DNA of 64,000 nucleotides. Origin: an uncultured Bartonella sp. (GTDB lineage: Bacteria > Pseudomonadota > Alphaproteobacteria > Rhizobiales > Rhizobiaceae). How positions within the stretch are numbered: the stretch's first letter is position 1; the number at the start of each line of letters is the position of its first letter. Below the pieces are notes generated by a model. The model had not been told where the DNA came from, did no database searches, and saw only the letters and a program-made list of their open reading frames with translations. The stretch covers positions 15,131 through 79,130 of the forward strand of contig CAMLON010000005.1 of the NCBI GenBank assembly GCA_946481695.1, in the 5' to 3' direction. Shown here piece by piece: positions 1 through 8,142 of the stretch. A program made the position numbers and the translations under genes.

Positions 1-472
1 CAAGAATAGGCGTTGCTCCATGAACAAGCGGGTTTTCTCCATTCGGTGTCTTGGAAATTTCCAATTTTCCGTTTTTCACAGCCAACCAAGCCCAGCCAGA
101 GCCGAATTGAGCAGCACCGGCTGCAAGGAAATCCGCACGGAATTTGTCATAACCGCCCAAATCGCTGTCAATCGCTTTTTGCAGTTTTGCCGGTAGCTTC
201 TTGCCACCACCGTCTTTCTTCATCCATTTCCAAAAATGGGTGTGATTGTAGTGTTGCGCTGCATTGTTAAACAGTCCCTGATTTTTGCCAAAACTTGCTT
301 TGACAATTTCTACAAGGCTCTTGCCTTCAAGACCTGAATCTTTAAGCAATTTATTGCCATTGGTAACATAGGCCTGATGGTGCTTGTCATGGTGATATTC
401 AAGTGTCTCACGTGACATATAAGGCTGAAGTGCTTCATACGCATAGGGTAGGTCGGGCAATTCAAAAGCCAT
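1..472 (-). CDS. sodB: Superoxide dismutase (Fe type), C-terminus beyond the window
   Basis: Cytosolic enzyme that converts superoxide to peroxide and oxygen. The 157 visible codons start at an ATG preceded by AAGGAG and read MAFELPDLPYAYEAL, the usual start of Fe/Mn SODs. Metal-ligand regions are present: HHDKHHQAY (residues 27-35) and QHYNHTHFW (73-81). The Gln in the AAQ stretch just before the second motif is typical of iron rather than manganese enzymes. The frame stays open to the window edge, so the last metal ligands cannot be checked. Family certain, metal preference inferred. Confidence 0.95.
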   Translation of the reverse strand, partial: MAFELPDLPYAYEALQPYMSRETLEYHHDKHHQAYVTNGNKLLKDSGLEGKSLVEIVKASFGKNQGLFNNAAQHYNHTHFWKWMKKDGGGKKLPAKLQKAIDSDLGGYDKFRADFLAAGAAQFGSGWAWLAVKNGKLEISKTPNGENPLVHGATPIL

Positions 473-804
473 TTTCAATACTCCTTAAAATATATTCTCT
501 CCCGGAATAGGTGCGTTTATTTATTTGGTGCTCTCACTGGATAAAAGCAAGGGAATTTGCCTATCTCACAAGAGTTTGACCGCTTAAGTCGGGCTATCGG
601 GTCATTGTCTCTACAAAACCGGCTTTATAGATAGACCATTGATGGCTGTAAGGGCAGCCCGAAAAACGCAAATCTTTTATTATTTATGGTTTTGAACCTT
701 CATACCGAAACTTAATTTGTCGGGGTTATGATGCATCTAAGATTTGGCGCTTCTTAACCTTTTTGCGACATATATAAAATATCAAAGAGAAATTGGATTG
801 ATTG
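473..804. other. Intergenic region between divergent sodB and L,D-transpeptidase
   Basis: No convincing reading frame or RNA gene. It must hold the promoters of both divergent genes. I see no clear operator dyad or riboswitch. Confidence 0.6.
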
Positions 805-1506
805 ATGACCACCTATGTCTCCCGCCGCTTTTTTTTGCAGACACTGACTATCGGTGCAGCCACAACCGGTCTTTCGGCATGTATGCCTGCAGGGTTGAAA
901 GATATTGCGCTTGCACCGGTAAAAACACCACCAACTACTGCCGATAACAGCGCACTTCTTCCCTTTGCGTCAATGTATGCCGAAATGCGCGACGGTGATT
1001 TTGTTTTACCGGCAATTCCCTATCAAAAAATTGATCCGCAATTTTTGCGGCAGATTGTTGATGACCCGACAGGCGAACAACCGGGAACAATTGTTGTCGA
1101 TACCAAACGCCGTTATCTTTATCTTGTCCGTTTGAACGGTAAAGCTATCCGTTACGGTGTCAGTGTCGGAAAAGAAGGTTTTGCATGGTCCGGCCGCGGT
1201 ATCATTGAATATAAACGCAAATGGCCGACATGGACTCCGCCTTCTGATATGATCGCCAGACAACCACAACTTAAAAAATACAGTGCAGAAAACGGCGGAA
1301 TGAAACCGGGGCTAAAAAACCCGCTTGGCGCACGCGCGCTTTATATTTTTCAAGATGGCAGAGACACCCTCTACCGTCTTCATGGTTCGCCCGATTGGTT
1401 GTCCATTGGAAAGCGCGCTTCTTCCGGTTGCGTGAGATTAGTCAATCAGGACATTATTGATCTTTACGAGCGTGTACCCGAAAAAGCCCCCGTACTTGTT
1501 GTCTGA
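805..1506 (+). CDS. L,D-transpeptidase (YkuD domain), exported
   Basis: Probable peptidoglycan cross-linking or lipoprotein-attaching L,D-transpeptidase acting outside the inner membrane. The N-terminus has a twin-arginine-like stretch (SRRFFLQ) followed within about 20 residues by a lipobox-like LSAC, so export through Tat and lipidation are both possible. The YkuD domain fills the C-terminal half: HGSPDWLSIG, then SSGCVRL with the catalytic Cys near residue 209. The ATG is taken as start; a TTG lies one codon earlier. Family assignment is firm; the acceptor (3-3 cross-link or Braun-type protein) cannot be read from sequence. Confidence 0.92.
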   Translation: MTTYVSRRFFLQTLTIGAATTGLSACMPAGLKDIALAPVKTPPTTADNSALLPFASMYAEMRDGDFVLPAIPYQKIDPQFLRQIVDDPTGEQPGTIVVDTKRRYLYLVRLNGKAIRYGVSVGKEGFAWSGRGIIEYKRKWPTWTPPSDMIARQPQLKKYSAENGGMKPGLKNPLGARALYIFQDGRDTLYRLHGSPDWLSIGKRASSGCVRLVNQDIIDLYERVPEKAPVLVV

Positions 1507-1880
1507 TATTGAGTAACAGCGGTAAATTCGCTTTCACATCCCCGTAACCGTTCCGGTCGTTATGTTAATTCCTTGAAACTACCAAAATAGTTCGGATGTT
1601 TTGCTAAATGGAACATCGGATGTTTTGCTAAATGGAACAAAAGTAAGCCCCGTCTTCCTCTTTGACAAACGCCCCGTTTTGCAAAGTGCAGTTTGCAAAT
1701 CGTATAAAACTTCTGAAAACCATATAACCGGAGATAAAGCTTCATTGGCGTTGCCGATATTGAAAACAATGTTTTGAATAGCGCCTAAGGCCACAATGGC
1801 GGCCAATTACCTCCCTTTAGCTTTACAGTCCCCGAGTGTGATGTTTCACCCGCTTAAGAAATCGTCAGGTCACTAACCGT
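1507..1880. other. Intergenic region with a 24-bp tandem repeat
   Basis: Lies between two convergent genes. Short open frames here lack a ribosome site and any family resemblance. It contains a perfect 24-bp duplication (listed separately) and two copies of the palindrome TTTGCAAA 14 bp apart (1678-1685 and 1692-1699). No strong terminator hairpin seen. Confidence 0.6.
1592..1639. repeat. Perfect 24-bp direct tandem repeat, two copies
   Basis: The unit begins TCGGATGTTTTGC and ends AAATGGAACA. Copy 1 is 1592-1615 and copy 2 is 1616-1639, identical and abutting. It is noncoding as far as can be judged. Two units only, so not a CRISPR. Confidence 0.9.
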
Positions 1881-3401
1881 TTACTTCCGTCTTCCACCCA
1901 GAAGATTGCCTAATACGCCGCGCAAATAATTTTCACCGGCTTTTGCAAGTGACCGGCCAATAGAATTGGCTGCAGTACGGGTAATGGACTTGACGGCAGT
2001 TTCCGCGACAGATTGACCGCGACTATTCTTTTTCTCATTGCCAAAAATTGTATCCCAAAAACTTCCGCCTTCTTCCTGATTGTTACTGGATTGTTTTTCT
2101 TGCGTATTTTTCTGCAACATTTCGTAAGCCGACTGACGATCAACGGTTTCGTCATATTTTCCACTCACGGGGCTTGTCTTTATCAAGCGTTGACGCTCTT
2201 CGGAAGTAATTGGACCAATTTGTGATGAAGGTGGACGGATAGTGGTCCTTTCAACGATGGATGGAACCCCTTTATCTTCTAAAGTTGACACCAGCGCTTC
2301 ACCTGTTCCGAGATCCGAGATTGCTTTCATCGTGTCAAAATCAGGGTTGGCACGGAAAGTCGAGGCTGCGGCTTTCACAGCTGCCGTCTCGCGCGGTGTA
2401 TAAACACGCAATGCATGCTGGATGCGATTGCCCAATTGAGCCAGAATGGATTCCGGCACATCCAACGGATTTTGCGAAATAAAATAGATACCCACTCCTT
2501 TGGAACGGATCAGGCGGACAACCTGTTCAATCCGTTCAATCAATGCTTTTGGTGCATTATCAAACAGCAGATGCGCTTCATCAAAAAAGAAAACGAGTCG
2601 CGGTTTTTCAGGATCGCCGACTTCAGGTAACTGCTCGAAAAGTTCCGACATAAGCCACAAAAGAAATGTGGAATAAAGACGCGGATTGGACATGAGTTTA
2701 TCGGCGGCAAGTACACTGACGACACCTCGTCCATCACTTGTTGTGCGCATTATATCTTCAAGCTTTAAAGCCGGTTCACCAAAGAAATGTTCTCCGCCCT
2801 GCTCTTCAAAAACCAATAATTGACGCTGGATAGAGCCGACAGACGATTTGGAAATATTGCCATAACGGGAAGAAAGTTCGGCGGCTTTTTCTCCAACATG
2901 ATTAAGCATTGCCTGCAAATCTTTAAGATCAAGCAATAACAATCCTTCGTCATCGGCAACACGAAAAGCAATATTCAGCACACCTTCCTGAGCTTGCGTC
3001 AAGTCCATCAGCCTTGAGAGCAGCAATGGCCCCATTTCTGACACTGTTGCCCTTATCGGATGCCCGTCGACTCCGAACAAATCCCAGAAGATAACCGGTG
3101 CGGCTTTCATTTCGATAGATGAAAGCCCGACACTTTGAGCCCGCGAACGAACCTTATCATTAAGGATGCCGGCTTTGGCTATGCCTGAAAGGTCACCCTT
3201 CACATCGGCGCAAAAGACTGGCACACCGGAAGCTGCAAAGGCTTCGGCAATCACCTGCAATGTTACGGTTTTTCCCGTACCGGTTGCACCGGTTATCAAG
3301 CCATGACGATTGGCATATTTAAGCCAGATATATTCGGGCTTGAGTGCGTTATCCTTTTTTTGACGGCTGACACCCAGAAAAATTCCACTCTTGTCTATCA
3401 T
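1881..3401 (-). CDS. HerA-like ATPase, DUF853 family (YjgR-like)
   Basis: Cytoplasmic P-loop ATPase of the HerA/FtsK superfamily, E. coli YjgR type; physiological role unknown. Walker A GATGTGKT is at residues 38-45 and Walker B is FFFDEAHLLF in mid-protein. A sensor-like run (GIYFISQNPLDVPESIL) follows, as in HerA proteins, and the low-complexity C-terminal tail is typical of DUF853. At about 506 residues it is full length for the family. ATG chosen as start; a TTG two codons upstream is better spaced from a GAGG and cannot be excluded. No NurA-like nuclease gene is adjacent, so a HerA-NurA repair role is not supported. Confidence 0.9.
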   Translation of the reverse strand: MIDKSGIFLGVSRQKKDNALKPEYIWLKYANRHGLITGATGTGKTVTLQVIAEAFAASGVPVFCADVKGDLSGIAKAGILNDKVRSRAQSVGLSSIEMKAAPVIFWDLFGVDGHPIRATVSEMGPLLLSRLMDLTQAQEGVLNIAFRVADDEGLLLLDLKDLQAMLNHVGEKAAELSSRYGNISKSSVGSIQRQLLVFEEQGGEHFFGEPALKLEDIMRTTSDGRGVVSVLAADKLMSNPRLYSTFLLWLMSELFEQLPEVGDPEKPRLVFFFDEAHLLFDNAPKALIERIEQVVRLIRSKGVGIYFISQNPLDVPESILAQLGNRIQHALRVYTPRETAAVKAAASTFRANPDFDTMKAISDLGTGEALVSTLEDKGVPSIVERTTIRPPSSQIGPITSEERQRLIKTSPVSGKYDETVDRQSAYEMLQKNTQEKQSSNNQEEGGSFWDTIFGNEKKNSRGQSVAETAVKSITRTAANSIGRSLAKAGENYLRGVLGNLLGGRRK

Positions 3402-3905
3402 ACCCAATTATCCCTCGGCATGTTTTTCAATCATCATAAATGTACCGTAATTAGACAAAATCAATAAGCCTTTTGTGTGAGGCATGATGAGATAAGAGAA
3501 TTTGTTTTTTCTTATGAACAAATTCTTTTCCAAGAAAATCAAATGGCCGACCGATGACTGGCGTGGTTAACAACGCAACAAACGCATCTTCGTAAAATTG
3601 CTAAATACCTGAAGGTTCAATAAATTTTCGTAAGTTCGATTTTTAAATCAACGACATATAAAAATTCGCCTTTGAGCATGTGATTTGGAATTCGCCCGAC
3701 ATCGTACCCCCTTAATTTTATCCGGTACCGACCAAATAATTGATTGATCGTTGTTATACCGGGCAGCACTTGGTTTTGACAAATTGAATCCTAAATGAAT
3801 TTGCAATAGGTTGGACTTGCACCGGTCGGGGCTTTGTGATTGTGTTACATAAAACCCCATCTTTTTGATGGTGTAAAAATTATTTAGCAGGATTTTGATT
3901 TGCTC
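3402..3905. other. Divergent intergenic region with an inverted repeat
   Basis: About 500 bp between the HerA-like ATPase (minus) and the mutase-like gene (plus). AT-rich, no supported gene. A 10-bp inverted repeat lies at 3497-3526. Promoters for both flanking genes must lie here. Confidence 0.6.
3497..3526. repeat. Inverted repeat, 10-bp arms
   Basis: Arms AGAATTTGTT (3497-3506) and AACAAATTCT (3517-3526) around a 10-nt spacer, followed by a short T-run on the plus strand. Because it lies between divergent genes, it fits an operator dyad at least as well as a terminator. Confidence 0.6.
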
Positions 3906-5219
3906 ATGAGCTCGAAACAATCCCATCCATCCGACAATACACAATCCCGTCAGGCAGGCTGGTCTGTCATGCAACGTGCCGACGATCCCGATATTGAGCG
4001 TGCCCGCTTTCAACTTAAAGAAGATATAGCCAATGGCGCTACCGGCATTGCCCTGGTTTTTGAGGGTGCCAATAGCGCTTACGGCTTCGGCCTACCGGCT
4101 AAAGCCGAAACGATTCCAACTCTCTTTGACGGGGTTAGCCTCGACGGTCTTCATATCCGCCTTGACAACCATCCCCATGGTCGTGTGATTGCCGACAGTT
4201 TTATCGATTATCTCCAGCATCGGCGCATTAACCCGACTCGCACAAAACTGACATTCAGTACCGACCCTACGGCGGTGTTGGCTACGACCGGCAAACTCAA
4301 AATGTCGATCGAAGCGCTAAAAGCGTCATTGCCGCAATCAATGTCGGTATTTTTTTCCTCAGGCATTCCCGGTGTTGTTCTCGAAGCCGATGGACGTCCG
4401 TACCATAATGCCGGTGCTACACCGGCACAGGAAATCGGTGCAATGTTGTCGGTTGCTCTCGCCCATTTGAAGATGGTCGAGGAAGCACGCCACCACATTA
4501 TATATGCTTTGCCGCACATCGGTTTTGCCACAGCTCTTGATGAGGATCCCGTTATGGGGCTTGCAAAAATGCGTGCAATCAGGTCGCTTTGGCGCAGACT
4601 TCAAGGAGAACGCGGGGTGACTTCTCCATTTCCTGCGGTCATTCACGTTGAAACGTCCATGCGAATGATGACAAGACAGGATGCACTGAGCAATATCTCC
4701 CGTTCATCTATTGCTGCCTATGCTGCTATTTTGGGTGGGGCATCATCACTGTCGGTCTTGCCATATAGTTTTGTGTTCGGTTTACCGGATGAAAATGCAC
4801 GCCGCATTGCCCGTAACAGCCAACTTATTTTTATGAAAGAGCTTGCTAGCCCGCTTGCAAAACAGGCAAACCGGCGAGACAGCGATTCGGATGCACTTGC
4901 AGAAGCAGCCTGGGTTGAATTCACCCGTCTTGAAGATGAAGGCGGCGTTATGCAAAGTCTCATTGATGGCAACCTTGCCAAACGTATTGAAGAGGCACGT
5001 GATCTTAGACTGGCAAGTTATCACAAAAATGAACGTGCCATCATCGGCACATCCGAATATCGGAAGGGAGATGATGCCCCTGTCGGCATAGTAGATACCA
5101 AGCCGGTCCATTTTTCAGCTGAAGGTATTTCTCATTGTCGTCCGCTGGTATCGGGTCGTTGGGATCAAGAATTTGTTGAAGTACAAAAAATAGCGCCGGT
5201 TGAAATCACAAAGGATTAA
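3906..5219 (+). CDS. Methylmalonyl-CoA mutase small-subunit-like protein (no B12 domain)
   Basis: About 437 residues matching the TIM-barrel domain of methylmalonyl-CoA mutase, the beta (MutA) type: HPHGRVIADSF, then SFVFGLPDENARRIARNSQLI and ARDLRLASY near the end. In heterodimeric mutases the small subunit is non-catalytic and supports MutB, which interconverts methylmalonyl-CoA and succinyl-CoA. The C-terminal cobalamin-binding domain with DxHxxG is absent and the protein is shorter than typical MutA (about 600 residues). No large subunit is in the window. ATG start taken; a TTG two codons upstream is nearer to a GGA. The next gene, corA, starts 3 nt after the stop. Confidence 0.8.
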   Translation: MSSKQSHPSDNTQSRQAGWSVMQRADDPDIERARFQLKEDIANGATGIALVFEGANSAYGFGLPAKAETIPTLFDGVSLDGLHIRLDNHPHGRVIADSFIDYLQHRRINPTRTKLTFSTDPTAVLATTGKLKMSIEALKASLPQSMSVFFSSGIPGVVLEADGRPYHNAGATPAQEIGAMLSVALAHLKMVEEARHHIIYALPHIGFATALDEDPVMGLAKMRAIRSLWRRLQGERGVTSPFPAVIHVETSMRMMTRQDALSNISRSSIAAYAAILGGASSLSVLPYSFVFGLPDENARRIARNSQLIFMKELASPLAKQANRRDSDSDALAEAAWVEFTRLEDEGGVMQSLIDGNLAKRIEEARDLRLASYHKNERAIIGTSEYRKGDDAPVGIVDTKPVHFSAEGISHCRPLVSGRWDQEFVEVQKIAPVEITKD

Positions 5220-5222
5220 TGC

Positions 5223-6251
5223 ATGATCCGCAGCTTCCGAACATCGACTGACCGTCTTGTTGAAGTCCCGCTCAAGGAAGACGGAACGCCCGAAAATGAC
5301 GTGCTGTGGATTGATCTTTCCGATCCGACTGCCGGAGAAGAAAAAGAGCTGGAAAAGTGGCTCGGAATTCCCATACCGACGCACGACGATATGACCGAGA
5401 TTGAAGAATCGAGCCGCTTTTATATGGAAAACGGAGCGCAATATATGACGGCTCCGTTGATCTACACTGTTGACGGCGACAAACGGGATATCGCACCTGT
5501 TACCTTTATTCTGACAGGATCACGGCTGGTGACTGTTCGCTATAGCCACCCGCAAGCAATCGAGCTTTTCATTTTGCGGGTGACTAAAGCAGGCAATGGA
5601 TTAATTACACCGCAGTGCACGGGGTTAACCATTCTAACTGCGGTTATCGAGGCCGCAACAGATAGGCTTGCCGATCTTCTTGAAGCAGTCTCCGGACGCA
5701 TTGAAACTGCTTCCCGCAATATTTTCCATCGTGATGAAGCGGCTATGCCGATGTCGACCATCGATTTTCGCAAAACTCTCAACCATATCGGCAATCAGGG
5801 AACGTTGCTTTCCATGGTGAGAGAAAGCATTGCCGGAGTTAGCCGCCTTCTCGTTTATGTCGAAGCTTACGGAAAAACAGTAACGCCCAAATATATTGAA
5901 GCTGACGGCAAAACAGTAACGCCTAAAAAAGATATGAAGACGACTGTCAAATCATTGGAACAGGACACTCAGTCGCTTGAACATTATGCAGACTTTTTAT
6001 CCGCAAAAATGACATTTCTGCTTGATACCGTTGTCGGCATGATTTCAACAGAACAAAATGCAATTATCAAATTTTTCTCGGTTGTAGCAGTCGGTTTCAT
6101 GCCACCGACACTTGTTGCCTCTATATACGGTATGAATTTCCAATTCATGCCGGAACTTAATGAAAAATGGGGCTATCCTTTTGCTTTGTTTCTGATGATT
6201 ATTTCTGCTGTGATACCCATATTATACTTCAGAAAAAAAGGCTGGCTCTGA
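5223..6251 (+). CDS. corA: CorA-type magnesium/divalent cation transporter
   Basis: Inner-membrane channel of the CorA/MIT family for Mg2+ (or Co2+/Ni2+). It has a large N-terminal cytoplasmic domain, a long helical stalk, and two C-terminal membrane helices with the YGMNF signature (GMN at residues 303-305) closing the first. Length (342) is close to the family norm. In the stalk helix a 12-residue unit is tandemly duplicated (EAYGKTVTPK at 214-223, EADGKTVTPK at 226-235), which I do not know from other CorA proteins. Starts 3 nt after the mutase-like gene, so probably co-transcribed with it. Confidence 0.93.
   Translation: MIRSFRTSTDRLVEVPLKEDGTPENDVLWIDLSDPTAGEEKELEKWLGIPIPTHDDMTEIEESSRFYMENGAQYMTAPLIYTVDGDKRDIAPVTFILTGSRLVTVRYSHPQAIELFILRVTKAGNGLITPQCTGLTILTAVIEAATDRLADLLEAVSGRIETASRNIFHRDEAAMPMSTIDFRKTLNHIGNQGTLLSMVRESIAGVSRLLVYVEAYGKTVTPKYIEADGKTVTPKKDMKTTVKSLEQDTQSLEHYADFLSAKMTFLLDTVVGMISTEQNAIIKFFSVVAVGFMPPTLVASIYGMNFQFMPELNEKWGYPFALFLMIISAVIPILYFRKKGWL
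5862..5933 (+). repeat. Imperfect 36-bp tandem duplication inside corA
   Basis: Copy 1 is 5862-5897 and copy 2 is 5898-5933. They encode EAYGKTVTPKYI and EADGKTVTPKKD. The DNA copies differ at a few positions, so the duplication is not brand new. It keeps the reading frame. Confidence 0.85.
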
Positions 6252-6347
6252 TTTTAACTTTTACCTCTTCTCTGGAAATCAGCCGTCAGCTGTATTATAT
6301 TTAACGTGTTGAGATAATTAAAAGCGTCAACAGAAAGGGTGAATTCG

Positions 6348-6581
6348 ATGTCTATTGATTCAGCAATGCGTATTTCGGTAGGCGGCATGAACAGACAAGC
6401 GGATACACTTGATCAGATTGCCCAGAATGTTGCGGTTGGAACAACTGTCGGTCGCGAGACATATGATGCCGGAGACGACATGGTGAATATGGACTTGGCT
6501 GAACATAATTTTAAAGCCAATTTCCGCGTTTTCCAAATTGCCGACGAGACAATGGCAGAAATAATCAATATGAAACGCTAA
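6348..6581 (+). CDS. Flagellar basal-body rod-like mini-protein
   Basis: A 77-residue protein that looks like the two ends of a flagellar rod/hook protein joined with no middle. The N-terminal part (SAMRISVGGMNRQADTLDQIAQN) resembles the rod-protein N-terminal motif. The C-terminal part (VNMDLAEHNFKANFRVFQIADE) resembles the C-terminal coil ending in ...INMKR. An AAAGGG ribosome site 8 nt upstream supports this ATG. No other flagellar gene is in the window. It may be an assembly factor or a non-flagellar relative; function unknown. Confidence 0.7.
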   Translation: MSIDSAMRISVGGMNRQADTLDQIAQNVAVGTTVGRETYDAGDDMVNMDLAEHNFKANFRVFQIADETMAEIINMKR

Positions 6582-6785
6582 AGCAGGCAATCGCTAGCGT
6601 TTTGCGGCTGTTTCACATTTTCAAATAAAATTTTTATAAATTGTGGTGAAATGGGAGTGGCCTGTTTTGTCGTCAAAAAGGCGTGTTTTTTCGCTGCAGG
6701 TGTTTGCCCGAAACGGATGACATCATTATCTCTCGAATAATGATGATCGTTCTCGAACGGAAATCTGAAGTTGTTTTAAGGAAGA

Positions 6786-6860
6786 TGGCTGGGGTACCTG
6801 GATTCGAACCAGGGAATGCCGGTACCAAAAACCGGTGCCTTACCGCTTGGCTATACCCCA
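6786..6860 (-). tRNA. tRNA-Gln (anticodon TTG)
   Basis: A full cloverleaf reads on the minus strand: acceptor TGGGGTA pairing with TACCCCA, D-arm with AGCCAAGCGGTAAGGC, and anticodon stem CCGGT/ACCGG enclosing TTTTGGT (anticodon TTG). The T-arm has GGTTCGAATCC, and the CCA end is encoded. Seventy-five nucleotides including CCA. Confidence 0.97.
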
Positions 6861-7236
6861 AAAAGCATGCATGGCACACTTCCTGCGCGCCTTATAACGA
6901 GTTCGATAAAAATGTGCAATATGTCTAAGCACCTACCGGCATTTTTTTTTGGCAATAGTTTCCCGTGAATTCTTCCATTGAATTGCGTGAAGCAGATTTT
7001 CAAACGCGTCCGACCCTCCGACATATATCCATCTACCTGACGATTTTTACCGACTCTGCGAATTTCAACTTTTCACGAAGATTTAAAAGTCGTTTTCGAA
7101 CATAGGGCAATTTTCAAGCAAATGTAACTTTTCCATCTTTCCTATCTGCTATAATCTTGAAAATCGGGTTGCTGACGTTGGCCTTTAACGCTCTACAATT
7201 TAATACGCCTTCCATCTTAACGGAAAAGGAAATCCG
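6861..7236. other. Intergenic region before the MBL hydrolase
   Basis: No supported gene; short frames only. It should contain the tRNA-Gln promoter (minus) and that of the MBL-fold gene (plus), whose AAGGA ribosome site lies just before the ATG. Confidence 0.55.
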
Positions 7237-8142
7237 ATGCGTGTCGATTTCAACAAGGATTTTACGCCTCAATATGGTCAGGCAGTCGTTCTTGGTAATG
7301 ATATCCGGCGGATAACTGCTCATAATCCTTCCCCTTTTACCTTTACCGGAACGAATAGTTATATTTTAGGGCAAGACGAGCTTGCAATTATCGATCCCGG
7401 TCCTGATGATGATGACCAGTTGCAAACACTTCTTCGCGTCATTGAAGGACATAGACTGGATTATATCTTTATCACTCATAGCCATAGCGATCATTGCGGG
7501 CTCGCGAAACGGCTAAGAAACCTCACCGGAGCGAAGATTGTTGCCGAAGGACGTTACAGGCCGGCTTTGACTAATGTTCTTAGCAGCTCCATTGCCCTTG
7601 ATGCTGATTGTGACAAAAATTTTAAACCTGACATTACACTTGGGGACGATGAAACAATCGAAGGCAATGGCTGGAAGCTCACTTCGGTCACTACTCCCGG
7701 ACACATGGCAAATCATACAGCCTATGCCCTTGATAAAACCGGTGTGCTTTTTACGGGTGACCATGTTATGGCATGGGCGACAACAGTAGTCGCACCACCT
7801 GATGGTGCCATGCAGGATTATATGCGGTCACTCACAAAACTTCTAAGCCGCAATGATAAGATTTACCTTCCCGGACATGGCGGCGCTGTCATGAAACCGC
7901 AGGCTTATGTGCGCGCCATTATCGCGCATAGAAAAATGCGTGAGCGGGCAATTATCGAACGATTGCGTGAAGGAGACCGGACAATAAGCGAGATTGTCAA
8001 GGCAATCTATAGAACACTCGACAACCGCCTTCACAAAGCCGCCGCTCTCTCGGTTCTTGCCCACCTCGACGATTTGGTAGAGAAAGGCATTGTTATAACG
8101 GACGAACCACTTTCGCTTTTCAGTTCCTATTCATTATCCTGA
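7237..8142 (+). CDS. MBL-fold metallo-hydrolase (LACTB2/YflN-like)
   Basis: Metallo-beta-lactamase-fold hydrolase, 301 residues. The metal-binding motif THSHSDH is near residue 86. Further ligands are in TPGHMANH, FTGDHVM and the late PGHGG. The C-terminal region (ISEIVKAIYRTLDNRLHKAAALSVLAHLDDLVEKG) resembles the winged-helix tail of LACTB2-type enzymes, hydrolases of nucleic acids or thioesters. Start supported by AAGGA 6-7 nt upstream. Its 3' end overlaps the convergent DUF1499 gene by 16 bp. Family firm, substrate unknown. Confidence 0.9.
   Translation: MRVDFNKDFTPQYGQAVVLGNDIRRITAHNPSPFTFTGTNSYILGQDELAIIDPGPDDDDQLQTLLRVIEGHRLDYIFITHSHSDHCGLAKRLRNLTGAKIVAEGRYRPALTNVLSSSIALDADCDKNFKPDITLGDDETIEGNGWKLTSVTTPGHMANHTAYALDKTGVLFTGDHVMAWATTVVAPPDGAMQDYMRSLTKLLSRNDKIYLPGHGGAVMKPQAYVRAIIAHRKMRERAIIERLREGDRTISEIVKAIYRTLDNRLHKAAALSVLAHLDDLVEKGIVITDEPLSLFSSYSLS

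Noticed and set aside
1592..1639. Possible CRISPR
   Set aside because: Only two units with no spacer and no cas gene.
1560..1806. Small minus-strand frames across the tandem repeat
   Set aside because: The 24-bp repeat simply repeats codons; no ribosome site or similarity.
3648..4013. 121-codon minus-strand frame upstream of and overlapping the mutase-like gene
   Set aside because: No ribosome site, no domain, and overlaps the start of a real gene.
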